Made by a program: the position numbers and the translations under genes
Source: JACJWR01 sp963842975
GTDB lineage: Bacteria > Actinomycetota > Actinomycetes > S36-B12 > UBA10799
Assembly: GCA_963842975.1 (NCBI GenBank)
Contig: CAWJIH010000009.1
Location: 434,001-498,000, forward strand
Length of the DNA: 64,000 bases
Direction: 5' to 3'
Shown: positions 8,201 through 15,709 of the stretch, one piece after another
Numbering within the stretch: the first letter of the stretch is position 1
Layout: each line of letters opens with the position of its first letter
Notes under the pieces: model-generated
What the model saw: only the letters and a program-made list of their open reading frames with translations
Databases searched by the model: none
Told to the model about the DNA's origin: nothing

Positions 8201-8809
8201 CGCGTCCTTGATGTTCGGCACCAACAACTGCCGGGTGCCGTCCGGCTTTGCGAGGTCAATGGCGAGGCCGAGGTTCACCTGATCGTAGGTGATGACCCCG
8301 GGTTTGCCATTGTCCTCTTCAATGTACGCAGCGTTCATCGCTGGCATGTAAGACAACGCCTTGACCAGGGCGTAGCCAATGAGGTGGGTGAAGCTGATCT
8401 TGCCACCCCGGCCGCGGCTGAGGGCATTGTTGATCACGATGCGGTTGTCGACGAGGAGTTTGGCGGGCACTGTACGCACCGACGTTGCGGTGGGCACAGC
8501 AAGGCTTTGCTCCATGTTGGTCGCGACCCGGGCCGCCGGACCCCGCAATATCCGTTCCACGCCGGCAGTCGGATTACGGGGCGTTGTGGGGGCTTTCTTC
8601 GCGGGCTCCCTGGGTGCTACCGCGGTTGTCCCGATCGGGCTGTTGATGCCGTGTTCGCCCGGTTGATAGTCCGCGAAAAAGTCCCACCACGCCGGATCGA
8701 CGGAGTTTCGATCAGTCTTGTATTGCTCGTAGATCTCGTCCACGAGCCATTCGTTGGGGCCCATGGCTTTGTCTGCGGTGGTCTCGGTGCCTTGCTGATC
8801 AGTCGTCAC
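5228..8809 (-). CDS. kgd: Multifunctional 2-oxoglutarate dehydrogenase E1/E2 (Kgd type)
   Basis: The 1193-residue enzyme fuses an E2-type acyltransferase domain to the thiamine-diphosphate E1 component, as in mycobacteria and corynebacteria (about 1220 residues). Residues 20-50 form the short helical N-terminal segment (NEWLVDEIYEQY). Residues about 100-335 are the acyltransferase core with STYDHRIIQG near 295. The E1 part follows, with GMPHRGRLNVLANIAG and the ThDP/Mg block HGDAAFAGQG near 621. There is no lipoyl domain, normal for this architecture, where the partner E2 supplies it. It converts 2-oxoglutarate to succinyl-CoA in the TCA cycle and can also release succinic semialdehyde or carboligate. 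GTG start has GAGG 7 nt upstream. Confidence 0.95.
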   Translation of the reverse strand: MTTDQQGTETTADKAMGPNEWLVDEIYEQYKTDRNSVDPAWWDFFADYQPGEHGINSPIGTTAVAPREPAKKAPTTPRNPTAGVERILRGPAARVATNMEQSLAVPTATSVRTVPAKLLVDNRIVINNALSRGRGGKISFTHLIGYALVKALSYMPAMNAAYIEEDNGKPGVITYDQVNLGLAIDLAKPDGTRQLLVPNIKDAQAMDFAQFWSTYEDMVRRARSGDLTVDDFAGTTISLTNPGTLGTQHSVPRLMAGQGAIIGVGAMDYPPEWQGAASETIARQGISKVLTLTSTYDHRIIQGAQSGDFLRRVHQLLLGEDDFYQEIFSALRIPYEPIRWAQDIALTHDSEISKTARVQELIHAYRVRGHLMADVDPLEYKQRGHPDLDVTSHGLTLWDLDREFATGGFGGKSFMRLRDILKVLRDSYCRTVGVEYMHIQDPEQRKWIQDRVEVPLSRPSRDEQLSILRRLNAAEAFETFLQTKYVGQKRFSLEGGESTIAALDAVLDAACQSNMDEVCIGMPHRGRLNVLANIAGKSYAQIFMEFEGAAHEDSVQGSGDVKYHLGSEGVYTAPDGSSTKVYLAANPSHLEAVDPVLEGIVRAKQDVLDRGSEFPVLPLLMHGDAAFAGQGVVAETLNLSQLRGYRTGGTIHLIVNNQVGFTTSPAHSRSSVYATDAARVIQAPILHVNGDDPEACVRASNLAFEFRQRFHKDVVIDLVCYRRRGHNEADDPSLTNPLMYNLIDQKRSVRKIYTEALIGRGDITLDEAEQALRDFQGQLERVFAETRDDIKHPVEEPAAAEKVADFPAVVDTAITENTLKHIASGQVTLPDDLTVHNRLRPQLERRMRMIEDDVVDWAMGETLAFGSLLMEGRTIRLAGQDSRRGTFGQRHAVIVDRITGEGYAPLQNLSPDQGRFYVYDSMLSEFAALGFEYGYSVARPDALVLWEAQFGDFANGAQTILDEFLSSGEQKWQQTSGVTMLLPHGYEGQGPDHSSARIERYLQLCAQNNMTVAVPSTPASFFHLLRWQSLSPHHKPLIVFTPKSMLRNKRAVSPASAFTTGRFEPVLDSGGVDAGKVRRILLCSGKITWDLIAAREAQGIDDVAIVRIERLYPLPGQEIADAIAQYPATAEIVWVQEEPMNQGAYQYFAINLPEFIKGRPLLRATRAPSAAPATGSHKAHELEQAAVVAEALG

Positions 8810-8844
8810 AGGTGTCCTCGGAGTGTCGCGACGTAAGCGTGCTC

Positions 8845-8850
8845 AGCCTA
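8845..8850 (-). promoter_or_regulatory. -10 box of the kgd transcript
   Basis: TAGGCT on the minus strand lies 35 nt upstream of the kgd GTG. A start site about 7 nt downstream leaves a short leader that carries the GAGG ribosome site. Confidence 0.4.
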
Positions 8851-8930
8851 ACGCCCAAGGTCTACTTTGGCGGACCTCGGCGTTCCGGTTAATCGCCGAA
8901 CGGTGTGGCCTTCGCGACGAACACCACTAT

Positions 8931-10097
8931 TCACAGCCCCAGCGAACGGGCGATAACCAATTGCTGAATTCCAGATGCGCCTTCAACGACCCGCAACATC
9001 CGCAGGTGCCGCAGCACGCGCTCGATTGGACCCTCACGCAACAGTCCCATCCCGCCAAACGTCTGCAAGGCCCGGTCGGCCACCTGGTAGGCCCGCTCAG
9101 TCGCGTAGTACTTCACGATTGAGGCGTCCAGCATCGCGTTCTTGTCGGTGTCGACACTCCAGGCGAGGTGATACGTGAGCCATCGCATGGCCTCGATTTC
9201 GCATTTCGATTCCGCCAGTGGAAACGACACCGCTTGAAACTTGCCGATTGGTTTGCCGAAGGCGGTTCGTGATTGGGCGTGTGCCAATGCCGCGTCCAAA
9301 CTGAACTCGGCGAGTCCAAGTGCCTGGGCCCCGATGTATGCGCGACCGGCGTTGAGGAACGACATGGCCAGAAAGAAGCCAGCGCCGACATCGCCAAGCA
9401 CGTGGTCGTCGGGCACCCACGAGTCCTCGAAGAAGAGTTCACTTGGATGGCTGTCCGAAATGTTGTACTGAACGGGACCACGCCGGAACTGGTCGCTGGG
9501 CACCAGGAAGGCGGTAATGCCGCCTGCGGCTCGCTTCTCGGCATCGGTAACGGCGAAGACAACAGCCACGTCAGCCTTGTCGCCGTTCGTGATGTAGTGC
9601 TTGTGGCCGTTGATGCGCCAACCGCCATCGACTGGCTCGGCGGTCGTGCGGATGGCCTGTGCGTCCGAGCCGGCTTCTGGCTCGGTGAGCGCAAAGCACA
9701 TGGTCGAACGACCCTCGACTATGGGTCGGACGTAGGTATCGTGCAGATCAGTGGGGAGCGCCAGCAGTAAGGGGCTCGGTCCGCTCGGGTTCGGCGGTGC
9801 AACCGCCAGCATGGCCAGCCGCATCCCACTGCGTGCGGCATCTTCTACCAGGAGTGTCATCCCGAGGGTGCTCAGCCCTTGGCCGCCGACCGACTCGGGC
9901 ATGTGTGCGGCATAGAAACCCTCCGCTGCTGCCCGCGTGGTGACGCTGGCTGCGACTTCGTCGAGTGCTGCGCGGTCCGGAGCGTAGGACCAGAATTCGG
10001 TCTGGAGAGCTTCCTCCAACGGACGTATTTCGCGCTCCAAGAAGGAGGCGAAAGATTCGCGCAGCTCGGTGAGTTCAGTGGGGATTGTGAAGTCCAT
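8931..10097 (-). CDS. Acyl-CoA dehydrogenase
   Basis: The 388-residue flavoprotein has the three-part acyl-CoA dehydrogenase fold: helical N-domain, middle beta domain (FALTEPEAGSDAQAIRTTA, about 136-154, and HKYITNGDKADVAVVF) and C-terminal helical domain (GGMGLLREGPIERVLRHLR). The catalytic glutamate is the E of EGASGIQQLVIAR near residue 372. It performs FAD-dependent alpha,beta-dehydrogenation of an acyl-CoA in fatty-acid or branched-chain catabolism. Chain-length specificity is not evident. It is transcribed separately from kgd across a 121-nt gap; ATG 10097 has no strong Shine-Dalgarno. Downstream is the frameshifted chelatase on the other side of the start, also on the minus strand. 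Confidence 0.9.
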   Translation of the reverse strand: MDFTIPTELTELRESFASFLEREIRPLEEALQTEFWSYAPDRAALDEVAASVTTRAAAEGFYAAHMPESVGGQGLSTLGMTLLVEDAARSGMRLAMLAVAPPNPSGPSPLLLALPTDLHDTYVRPIVEGRSTMCFALTEPEAGSDAQAIRTTAEPVDGGWRINGHKHYITNGDKADVAVVFAVTDAEKRAAGGITAFLVPSDQFRRGPVQYNISDSHPSELFFEDSWVPDDHVLGDVGAGFFLAMSFLNAGRAYIGAQALGLAEFSLDAALAHAQSRTAFGKPIGKFQAVSFPLAESKCEIEAMRWLTYHLAWSVDTDKNAMLDASIVKYYATERAYQVADRALQTFGGMGLLREGPIERVLRHLRMLRVVEGASGIQQLVIARSLGL

Positions 10098-10115
10098 ACC
10101 CCAGATAGTGCCGCA

Positions 10116-10860
10116 TCAGGTGCGCCGAGCCTCCAGGACTCGGCGGCAGATCAACCCAGTGAGGGCCGTGGAGTTGTGGAATGCGGTGTGCGCCGCCTCA
10201 ACCCCGTTGTCGGCCGCACACTTGGCCACTCGATCACGGAAGGGGCCGGGAGCAATGACCAAGGGCACGAGGAGGGATCCTCGATCGAAGCCGGAATTCA
10301 GCACTGGGGAGAGATCCGGTTTGCTGCTCTCGGGTGGCATGGAAAAGATCCGGGCGTCTTGCCACCCGGCAGTCGTGAACTGTCCCAGGTGCTGCTCGAG
10401 TTCTAGCCTGGGCCATCCGATCGTGGAACGGCAGCAGGAGCACCACCCTGGTGTGTGGGTCCGGGCTGCGTTCGCTGAGTGCCAGAGATTCGAGCACTGC
10501 ACTCACGACTTCCGCGACTCCGCCCAGCGATCCCGCATTGCGCAAGGAGACGCTGCCAAAGCGTGCACCCGCCAGACTCCGGGAAGTAGGGGTCGAGTAA
10601 TCGAAGGTCTGGTCGGAGAGGGTTAGCGGAGCCACCACGACTTCACGCGCGCCTTTCGCGTGCAGTTCCGCGAGCGGAGCATCCACGTGCAAAGTGCCTC
10701 GCTGGACCTGCCCCGGCGAGGTAGGGCAACCCAAGCGGTGGGACACCCGCCTCGAGAGCAGATCAATGGCGGCGCGCTGGCGCGGGTCCACGGAGTGCGG
10801 GACGGCCAGGATGACGCCCTGGCCGTCGGTTGCCATCGGCAATGGTCGATTCCTCGTCAT
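10116..10860 (-). pseudogene. CbiX/SirB-type sirohydrochlorin chelatase, frameshifted
   Basis: Two overlapping reading frames join into one protein of about 247 residues. The first half carries AVPHSVDPRQRAAI, equivalent to the HGS-x-D-PR metal-site motif of CbiX/SirB, and VVVAPLTLSDQTF. The second half resumes with ELEQHLGQFTTAGW, followed by LVPLVIAPGPFRD and a normal end. Deleting one base near 10401-10406 restores continuous coding (AQAELEQ). The enzyme family inserts Fe2+ or Co2+ into sirohydrochlorin for siroheme or cobalamin. ATG 10860 is chosen because AAAGG lies 7 nt upstream. The break is either a genuine disruption or, more likely given four similar cases here, a sequencing insertion. 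Confidence 0.7.
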
Positions 10861-11206
10861 GCTCAGCCTTTCGGCCACTGGGAGTGCCGTGCCGGAACGG
10901 GCACTCAAAACGTCCAACCCGCTGTGATTCAGCGCGTCGTTCTTCATCCCAGGCGTACCCCCTGGAGGTCTTCGCCGACTCGTTCCGCTCGCCAACGCAG
11001 ACTACGTTTTCTCTTTGCGATTGTTCCTATGCCGCCACCCAGGCACGGAAACAGTGTGCACGATTCTCACGCCTGTGCACGTCAGGAGAATTTATAGCGC
11101 ACATGTTGATGTTGTCTGCGCTATGGTCCCGTGTGTTGGTCTGCGTGCTACGGGTCGGTAAATCTCTGGTTAACCTGTAGTAACGCTCGAGATTCGGAGG
11201 CGTGTG
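10861..11206. other. 346-nt intergenic regulatory region before the sugar porter
   Basis: No gene is seen here. The region is divergent between the chelatase and the sugar porter. It holds two direct copies of TGTGCACG at 11055-11062 and 11074-11081 (19 nt apart), an 8-bp inverted repeat at 11094-11124, a possible -10 TAACCT at 11171-11176, and the porter's GGAGG ribosome site at 11196-11200. Together these suggest operator sites for sugar-responsive control. Confidence 0.45.
11094..11124. promoter_or_regulatory. Inverted repeat, candidate operator upstream of the sugar porter
   Basis: ATAGCGCA at 11094-11101 is mirrored by TGCGCTAT at 11117-11124 with a 15-nt spacer. It lies about 85 nt before the sugar-porter start, where a repressor of a sugar transporter would bind. 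No regulator gene lies alongside. Confidence 0.35.
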
Positions 11207-12757
11207 ATGCAGGGTCCAATAGCGGCAGGCGACGCGGGGCCACAGGAGAAGGAGCCCATCCACACCAGACGGGTCATCACCATCTCGGTGATCGCTGCTT
11301 TGGGCGGCTTCCTCTTCGGCTACGACAGTTCAGTTATCAACGGCGCCAACAAAGCCGTCTTCTACGAGTTCGAGATCGCCAACAAGGGACTGCAGGGGTT
11401 CGCAGTTGCCATCGCGCTGCTCGGTTCGGCGGTCGGCGCCTTCGTCGGTGGACGCCTCGCCGACAAGTACGGACGGAAGAAGGTCATGGTGGTGGCGGCC
11501 ATCATGTTCTTGATGGCCGGCGTCGGCCAGGCCCTGCCCTTCGCGCTCTACGACTTCATGTTCTGGCGGGTGATCGGCGGCTTTGCAATCGGTTTGGCCG
11601 CCGTGGTGTCCCCGATGTACATCTCAGAGGTCGCACCGGCGCACTTGCGCGGACGGTTGTCGTCGCTGTTCCAGTTGGCGATCGTGGTCGGCATCTTCAC
11701 GACCCAATTGGTCAACCAGGTCATCATCAACCTGACCCCGGACGAGATTGAGAAGCCAACGATCAACCCCGAGGTCCCGCCGGTGGAGGCCAACAACGTC
11801 TTGGCGTTGGGTCTTGAGTCATGGCAGTGGATGTTCATGGCCATGATCGTTCCGGCTGTCGTCTATTGGCTGCTGTCGCTAACTGTGCCGGAGTCGCCGC
11901 GATACCTGGTGGGCAAGGGTAAGGAAGCTGAGGCCAAGGCGGTCCTCGAACAGATCTACGTCAGCGACGTCACGGACAAGGTCACGTCTATTCACGACTC
12001 ATTGGCTGGCGAACACAAGATGTCCATGTCGGACATCAAGGGTCCCCGTTTGGGTCTGCTGCCGATCGTGTGGGTGGGCATCATTCTGGCCGTGCTGCAG
12101 CAGTTCGTCGGGATCAACGCGGTGTTCTACTACTCCAACCTCATTTGGAGTGCGGTCGGTTTCGACGAGTCCCGGGCATTCTTCACCTCAACCATCATCA
12201 GCCTGGTCAACGTCGTCTTCACCTTCGTGGCCATCGCTTTCATCGACCGAGTTGGTCGCAAACCGCTGCTGCTGATCGGTTCGATCGGTATGTTCCTCAC
12301 CCTCGGTTTGCTCACGATCGTGTTCACCACCGCCGAGAAGTGCACCCAGGCACTCATCGACGCGGGTACCAGTGAGTCCTGCACCACCGTGGCGGAGCTG
12401 AACAACCCACTGCTCACCGACACCACGGGCTTGATCGCGGTCATCGCGCTCAACACCTACGTCGCCTTCTTCGCTGCGACCTGGGGTCCGATCCTTTGGG
12501 TGATGCTCGGCGAGATGTTCCCGAACAAGATCCGCGCTGCGGCCATGTCGATCGGTGTCATGGCGAACTGGATCGCCAACTTCGTCGTGTCCGAGTCCTT
12601 CCCCGGTCTCGTCGGAATCTCGCTGGGTCTGGCATACGGATTGTTCACCCTTGGTGCACTCATCTCGTTCTTCTACGTGTTGAAGTTCGTCACTGAGACG
12701 AAGGGTGTGGCACTGGAGGATATGGAGAAACTAGAAGGCGTAAGCATGAAGCGCTGA
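11207..12757 (+). CDS. Sugar porter, major facilitator superfamily
   Basis: The 516-residue inner-membrane transporter has the sugar-porter signatures in order: GGFLFGYDSSVING in helix 1 (about 28-41), GGRLADKYGRKK in the loop 2-3 (about 83-94), PESPRYL after helix 6, QQFVGINAVFYYS in helix 7 (about 300), DRVGRKPLLL in loop 8-9 and a C-terminal TKGVALEDMEKL resembling PETKG. Twelve helices are expected. It most likely imports a hexose or other monosaccharide by proton symport; the sugar is not determined. ATG 11207 is preferred to the GTG three bases upstream because GGAGG lies 6 nt before the ATG. Confidence 0.9.
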   Translation: MQGPIAAGDAGPQEKEPIHTRRVITISVIAALGGFLFGYDSSVINGANKAVFYEFEIANKGLQGFAVAIALLGSAVGAFVGGRLADKYGRKKVMVVAAIMFLMAGVGQALPFALYDFMFWRVIGGFAIGLAAVVSPMYISEVAPAHLRGRLSSLFQLAIVVGIFTTQLVNQVIINLTPDEIEKPTINPEVPPVEANNVLALGLESWQWMFMAMIVPAVVYWLLSLTVPESPRYLVGKGKEAEAKAVLEQIYVSDVTDKVTSIHDSLAGEHKMSMSDIKGPRLGLLPIVWVGIILAVLQQFVGINAVFYYSNLIWSAVGFDESRAFFTSTIISLVNVVFTFVAIAFIDRVGRKPLLLIGSIGMFLTLGLLTIVFTTAEKCTQALIDAGTSESCTTVAELNNPLLTDTTGLIAVIALNTYVAFFAATWGPILWVMLGEMFPNKIRAAAMSIGVMANWIANFVVSESFPGLVGISLGLAYGLFTLGALISFFYVLKFVTETKGVALEDMEKLEGVSMKR

Positions 12758-12769
12758 GGTAACTCACCC

Positions 12770-13579
12770 TTGCTGAAAGACGACGTCGGCTCGCCCGCCT
12801 CGGTAGTCCTGCTGCCGGCGCTGGGAGAGCCGGCGTCGTCGTTATTCGGTCTGGCCGCAGAATTGGAACTTCAGGGTTTGCCTGCCTCGATCGTGGACCG
12901 CAGGCCTGCCGATCGATTCGAAGATCATCTCGGGGCAGCTCGGTCGGTGCTCGCAACCGTGGACTCGGGAGCCCCACACCTGCTGGTAGGCGCGTCCTAT
13001 GGCGGCATGATCGCCGGTGTGCTGGCGTGTGAGGCAGACAGCCTCGGGATTGGCGGCTTGGTGATGCTCGACTCACCGCATCCCCTGAGTCATCCGACGA
13101 TCAGGGCCTTCGTCGGTGCTCGAGCCGATCTGGAACTGCCCAACCCCGAGGGCGTGGACCTTCAGGCAGCCCTCACCGCAGTGGCCTCCCACCTGCAGCC
13201 GGGAGCCCTGCGGGCGTTGCCCCTGTTGGTGCTCTCACGAGGACCTGGAACGTGGCCTGGGGATGATCCGGATCTTCCCACTGCAGACCGGATCTGGCTG
13301 GCGCATCAGTCGTTGCACCGCCAGCTTTCCGAACTCAGCACCGGGTTGGTGCTCTCGGAGGTCGGACATCAAATGGGCACGACGCATCCACGATTAGTGG
13401 CCGACATCATCGCCAGATGGCGCAGACACGTGGCGGAGACACAAGGGAGCTCCACCGGCTGCGATGATTATCCGCAGGGGGTTGTGCATATCGGTGGCCC
13501 CCGGGTGCGGCCTTCTGCGATAGCGTGGGGCCACCGCCCGTCCGCACTTGCAGCGAACCGTGAGGAGACACCCGGATGA
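12770..13579 (+). CDS. Alpha/beta hydrolase
   Basis: The 269-residue protein shows an alpha/beta-hydrolase core: nucleophile elbow GASYGGMIAG (about 82-91, Ser nucleophile), a following DSPHPL block and a catalytic-His block SEVGHQMGTTHP near 200. Substrate unknown. It starts with TTG 12 nt after the sugar porter, with GAGGT 9 nt upstream, so it is probably cotranscribed with it. The last 40 or so residues look unlike a hydrolase, cover a 10-bp inverted repeat and run into the start of the DUF2510 gene (ATGA overlap). This tail could be genuine or due to an undetected frame error near 13440-13460. Confidence 0.65.
   Translation: MLKDDVGSPASVVLLPALGEPASSLFGLAAELELQGLPASIVDRRPADRFEDHLGAARSVLATVDSGAPHLLVGASYGGMIAGVLACEADSLGIGGLVMLDSPHPLSHPTIRAFVGARADLELPNPEGVDLQAALTAVASHLQPGALRALPLLVLSRGPGTWPGDDPDLPTADRIWLAHQSLHRQLSELSTGLVLSEVGHQMGTTHPRLVADIIARWRRHVAETQGSSTGCDDYPQGVVHIGGPRVRPSAIAWGHRPSALAANREETPG
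13492..13536. repeat. 10-bp perfect inverted repeat before the DUF2510 gene
   Basis: CGGTGGCCCC at 13492-13501 is complementary to GGGGCCACCG at 13527-13536 with a 25-nt loop. It lies within the atypical C-terminal coding tail of the hydrolase and 40 nt before the next start. It may be an RNA hairpin (terminator or leader structure) or a protein-binding site. Confidence 0.35.
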
Positions 13580-15694
13580 CCGATGGTTCCGCACCCGTGC
13601 CCGGGTGGTACGAGGATCCCAAGGGCCCCGGCCAACTCCGCTATTGGGACGGTGCGCAATGGAGCGAACACACCCAGCCCATGCCCGGAGCGGTTCAGTC
13701 GGCCGCCGAGGCGCCAGTCGCAGCCGAGCAGGTCTTCCCGCAAGAAGACCAACCAGGGCCGGGATATTCGCAGGAGTCATTCGACTACCAACCGGAGACG
13801 GCCTTTGATGACTACAGCGCCGGAACGTCCGGGCCGGTTGCCGAACCCGGGAATTACGACGCCGCTGGCAGCTACGCGGAGCCACGTGGGTACACCGAGG
13901 CAGCCGGATACCAAGGGGCCGCGGAGTCGCTAGCTGATTCCGCTGAGGAGTCCGCCGTTCCGCCAGCTGCTGCACCTGGCTTTGAGCAACCCCCGGTAAG
14001 CGCCTTCGGCCAGTCACCCGCAGACCTCGAAAGTGGCTTCGGCGAGTCGCCGACGTTCTATGCGCCAGCGGCTGGTGCGGTGGGATCCACTCCGGGCCAG
14101 CCTGGCCAGCCAGAGTCGGGATACCCACAGACACAGGCGCCCGCCGAGTTTCCGCCCGGAGCGCCGGAAGCACCGTACCCGCCACAGCCCGGTGCAGCGT
14201 CAGGATTTTCTGCCCCACCGCAGGCGTCCCCCCCAGCGGGTCAGTACCCGCCCGGGCAGTACCCGCAGGGCCAGTACCCCGCCTGGCCAGTTCCCGCCGG
14301 GGCAGAACCCGCCAGGGTCAGTTCCCACCTGGGCAGAACCCGGCAGGGCCAGTACCCGCCAGGGGCAGTTCCCACCGGGGCAGAGTCCGCAGGGCCAGTT
14401 CCCGCCGGGGCAAAACCCGCCAGGACCCTACCCACCCGGGCAGAACCCGCCAGGCCAGTACCCACCTGGGCAAAACCCGCAGGGCCAGTTCCCGCCAGGC
14501 CAGTACCCACCTGGGCAGAACCCGCAGGGCCAGTTCCCGCCGGGACAGTTTCCCCCCGCGCCAGGTGGTGCAGGCGGGCCAGGCCAGTACCCGCCCGGGT
14601 TTGGCGGTGGTCCTGGAGTAGCTCCGCAGGGAGGTCCACCAGGTGCCTACCCGCAGCAACCAGCAGCGGGATTTGGACCTGCCGGTGCGGCCGGATTCGC
14701 CGGCGGACCGGGCGGACCAGGCCTCGGCGACCAGTACGGTGCGCAACCGGGAATGGGTCAGCCTCCGGGTGCATCCGACAAGCCTCCGGTCGACCGAAAC
14801 CGGCTCCTGATCCTTGTAGGCGCCACTGTCGTGGTAGGAATCGTGCTGCTTGCGTTGGCATATTTCCTGTTCTTTCGCTCGTCTGGATCCGGGGCTGAGA
14901 CGCCGGTCCCAGCGGCAGTACCGTCGCTGGCGGATGCGGAGAACTCCGGCGAGGCGATCCAAGGCGGAGCTTGCGAGCAACTGATCACTGCGATGGCCGT
15001 CAATGATTTGCCGATCGAGATCTCCGTGCGATTGCAGGAGCTTGCGAAGAACGAAAACGCAGCCGGTAATTCGACCTACTTCGCCAACATCGGCACCCAA
15101 CTCACCCCGACTCGTGACTCGTTCCAGGAGACCTGTCTCGCCGACATCGCCTCCGGGCAGGAACCTGCCACTGTGCGCTCGTTCGTGAACGCATTCGATG
15201 CTGCAGTGGAGCAGGGGGCGTCCATCGGAGCCCAGATCGCGGCAACAAATACCGTGGATCCGGCGCAATCGCAGGCGCTGACCGAAGCTGCCACGCAACT
15301 CGAGCAGGCCAATGCAGCCCTGCCGAACACACCTCAGAGCGACATGTCCACCAACGGCTCTGCGGCACTCGTGCCGATCCCGGAGGAGCCACCTGCCCAG
15401 GGGGCCTCAGCTGCGCTAGCTGCACTTGCGCTGCCAGCAAACCCGATCGATCCGTTCGCACCGGCCGTACCCATACCCACGACCACGGAATCGCCGGGTC
15501 TGGTGGATGGCGCGGCGGTGCCCACTGCGCCCTACGACCCCTACGGCACGGACCCCTACGGCACGGACCCCTACGGATCTTCGGTGTCCCCGACGCCAGC
15601 GCCGACGACTCCAGGTTCAGATGCTGCACTAGCGGCGAGCGACAACGCCATCGATCAGTCGAGAACGGGTAGCGTACCCAGCGCCAACAAGTGA
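13576..15694 (+). CDS. DUF2510 membrane protein with a long Pro/Gln-rich repeat (frameshifted in this sequence)
   Basis: The corrected product is about 704 residues. It begins with a DUF2510 domain (PGWYEDPKGPGQLRYWDGAQW, aa 9-29 region), then about 190 residues rich in Pro, Ala, Glu and Tyr, then hexad repeats of the PPGQYP/PPGQNP type. One transmembrane helix follows (LLILVGATVVVGIVLLALAY), then an extracytoplasmic Ala/Pro-rich domain ending in tandem YGTDP units. The reading frame is lost at a C run 14277-14280; deleting that C and one G in each of 14315-14317, 14342-14343 and 14362-14365 restores a perfect repeat and joins both halves. Function is unknown; the plan suggests an envelope protein with a disordered cytoplasmic arm. 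Start has GAGGAG 9 nt upstream. Confidence 0.6.
14236..14560 (+). repeat. Degenerate 18-nt coding repeats (PPGQ[Y/F/N]P)
   Basis: Tandem hexapeptide codons with the pattern Pro-Pro-Gly-Gln-aromatic/Asn-Pro occupy this stretch of the DUF2510 gene. Periodicity is continuous only after removal of four single C/G bases, so it serves as an internal ruler for the frame errors. Such repeats are also prone to slippage and to mis-assembly. Confidence 0.7.
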
Positions 15695-15709
15695 TGCGGA
15701 GAGCCAGCC

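Noticed and set aside
14236..14560. CRISPR array or intergenic tandem repeat
   Set aside because: The repeat is coding (PPGQ hexads), with 18-nt periodicity and no spacer diversity.
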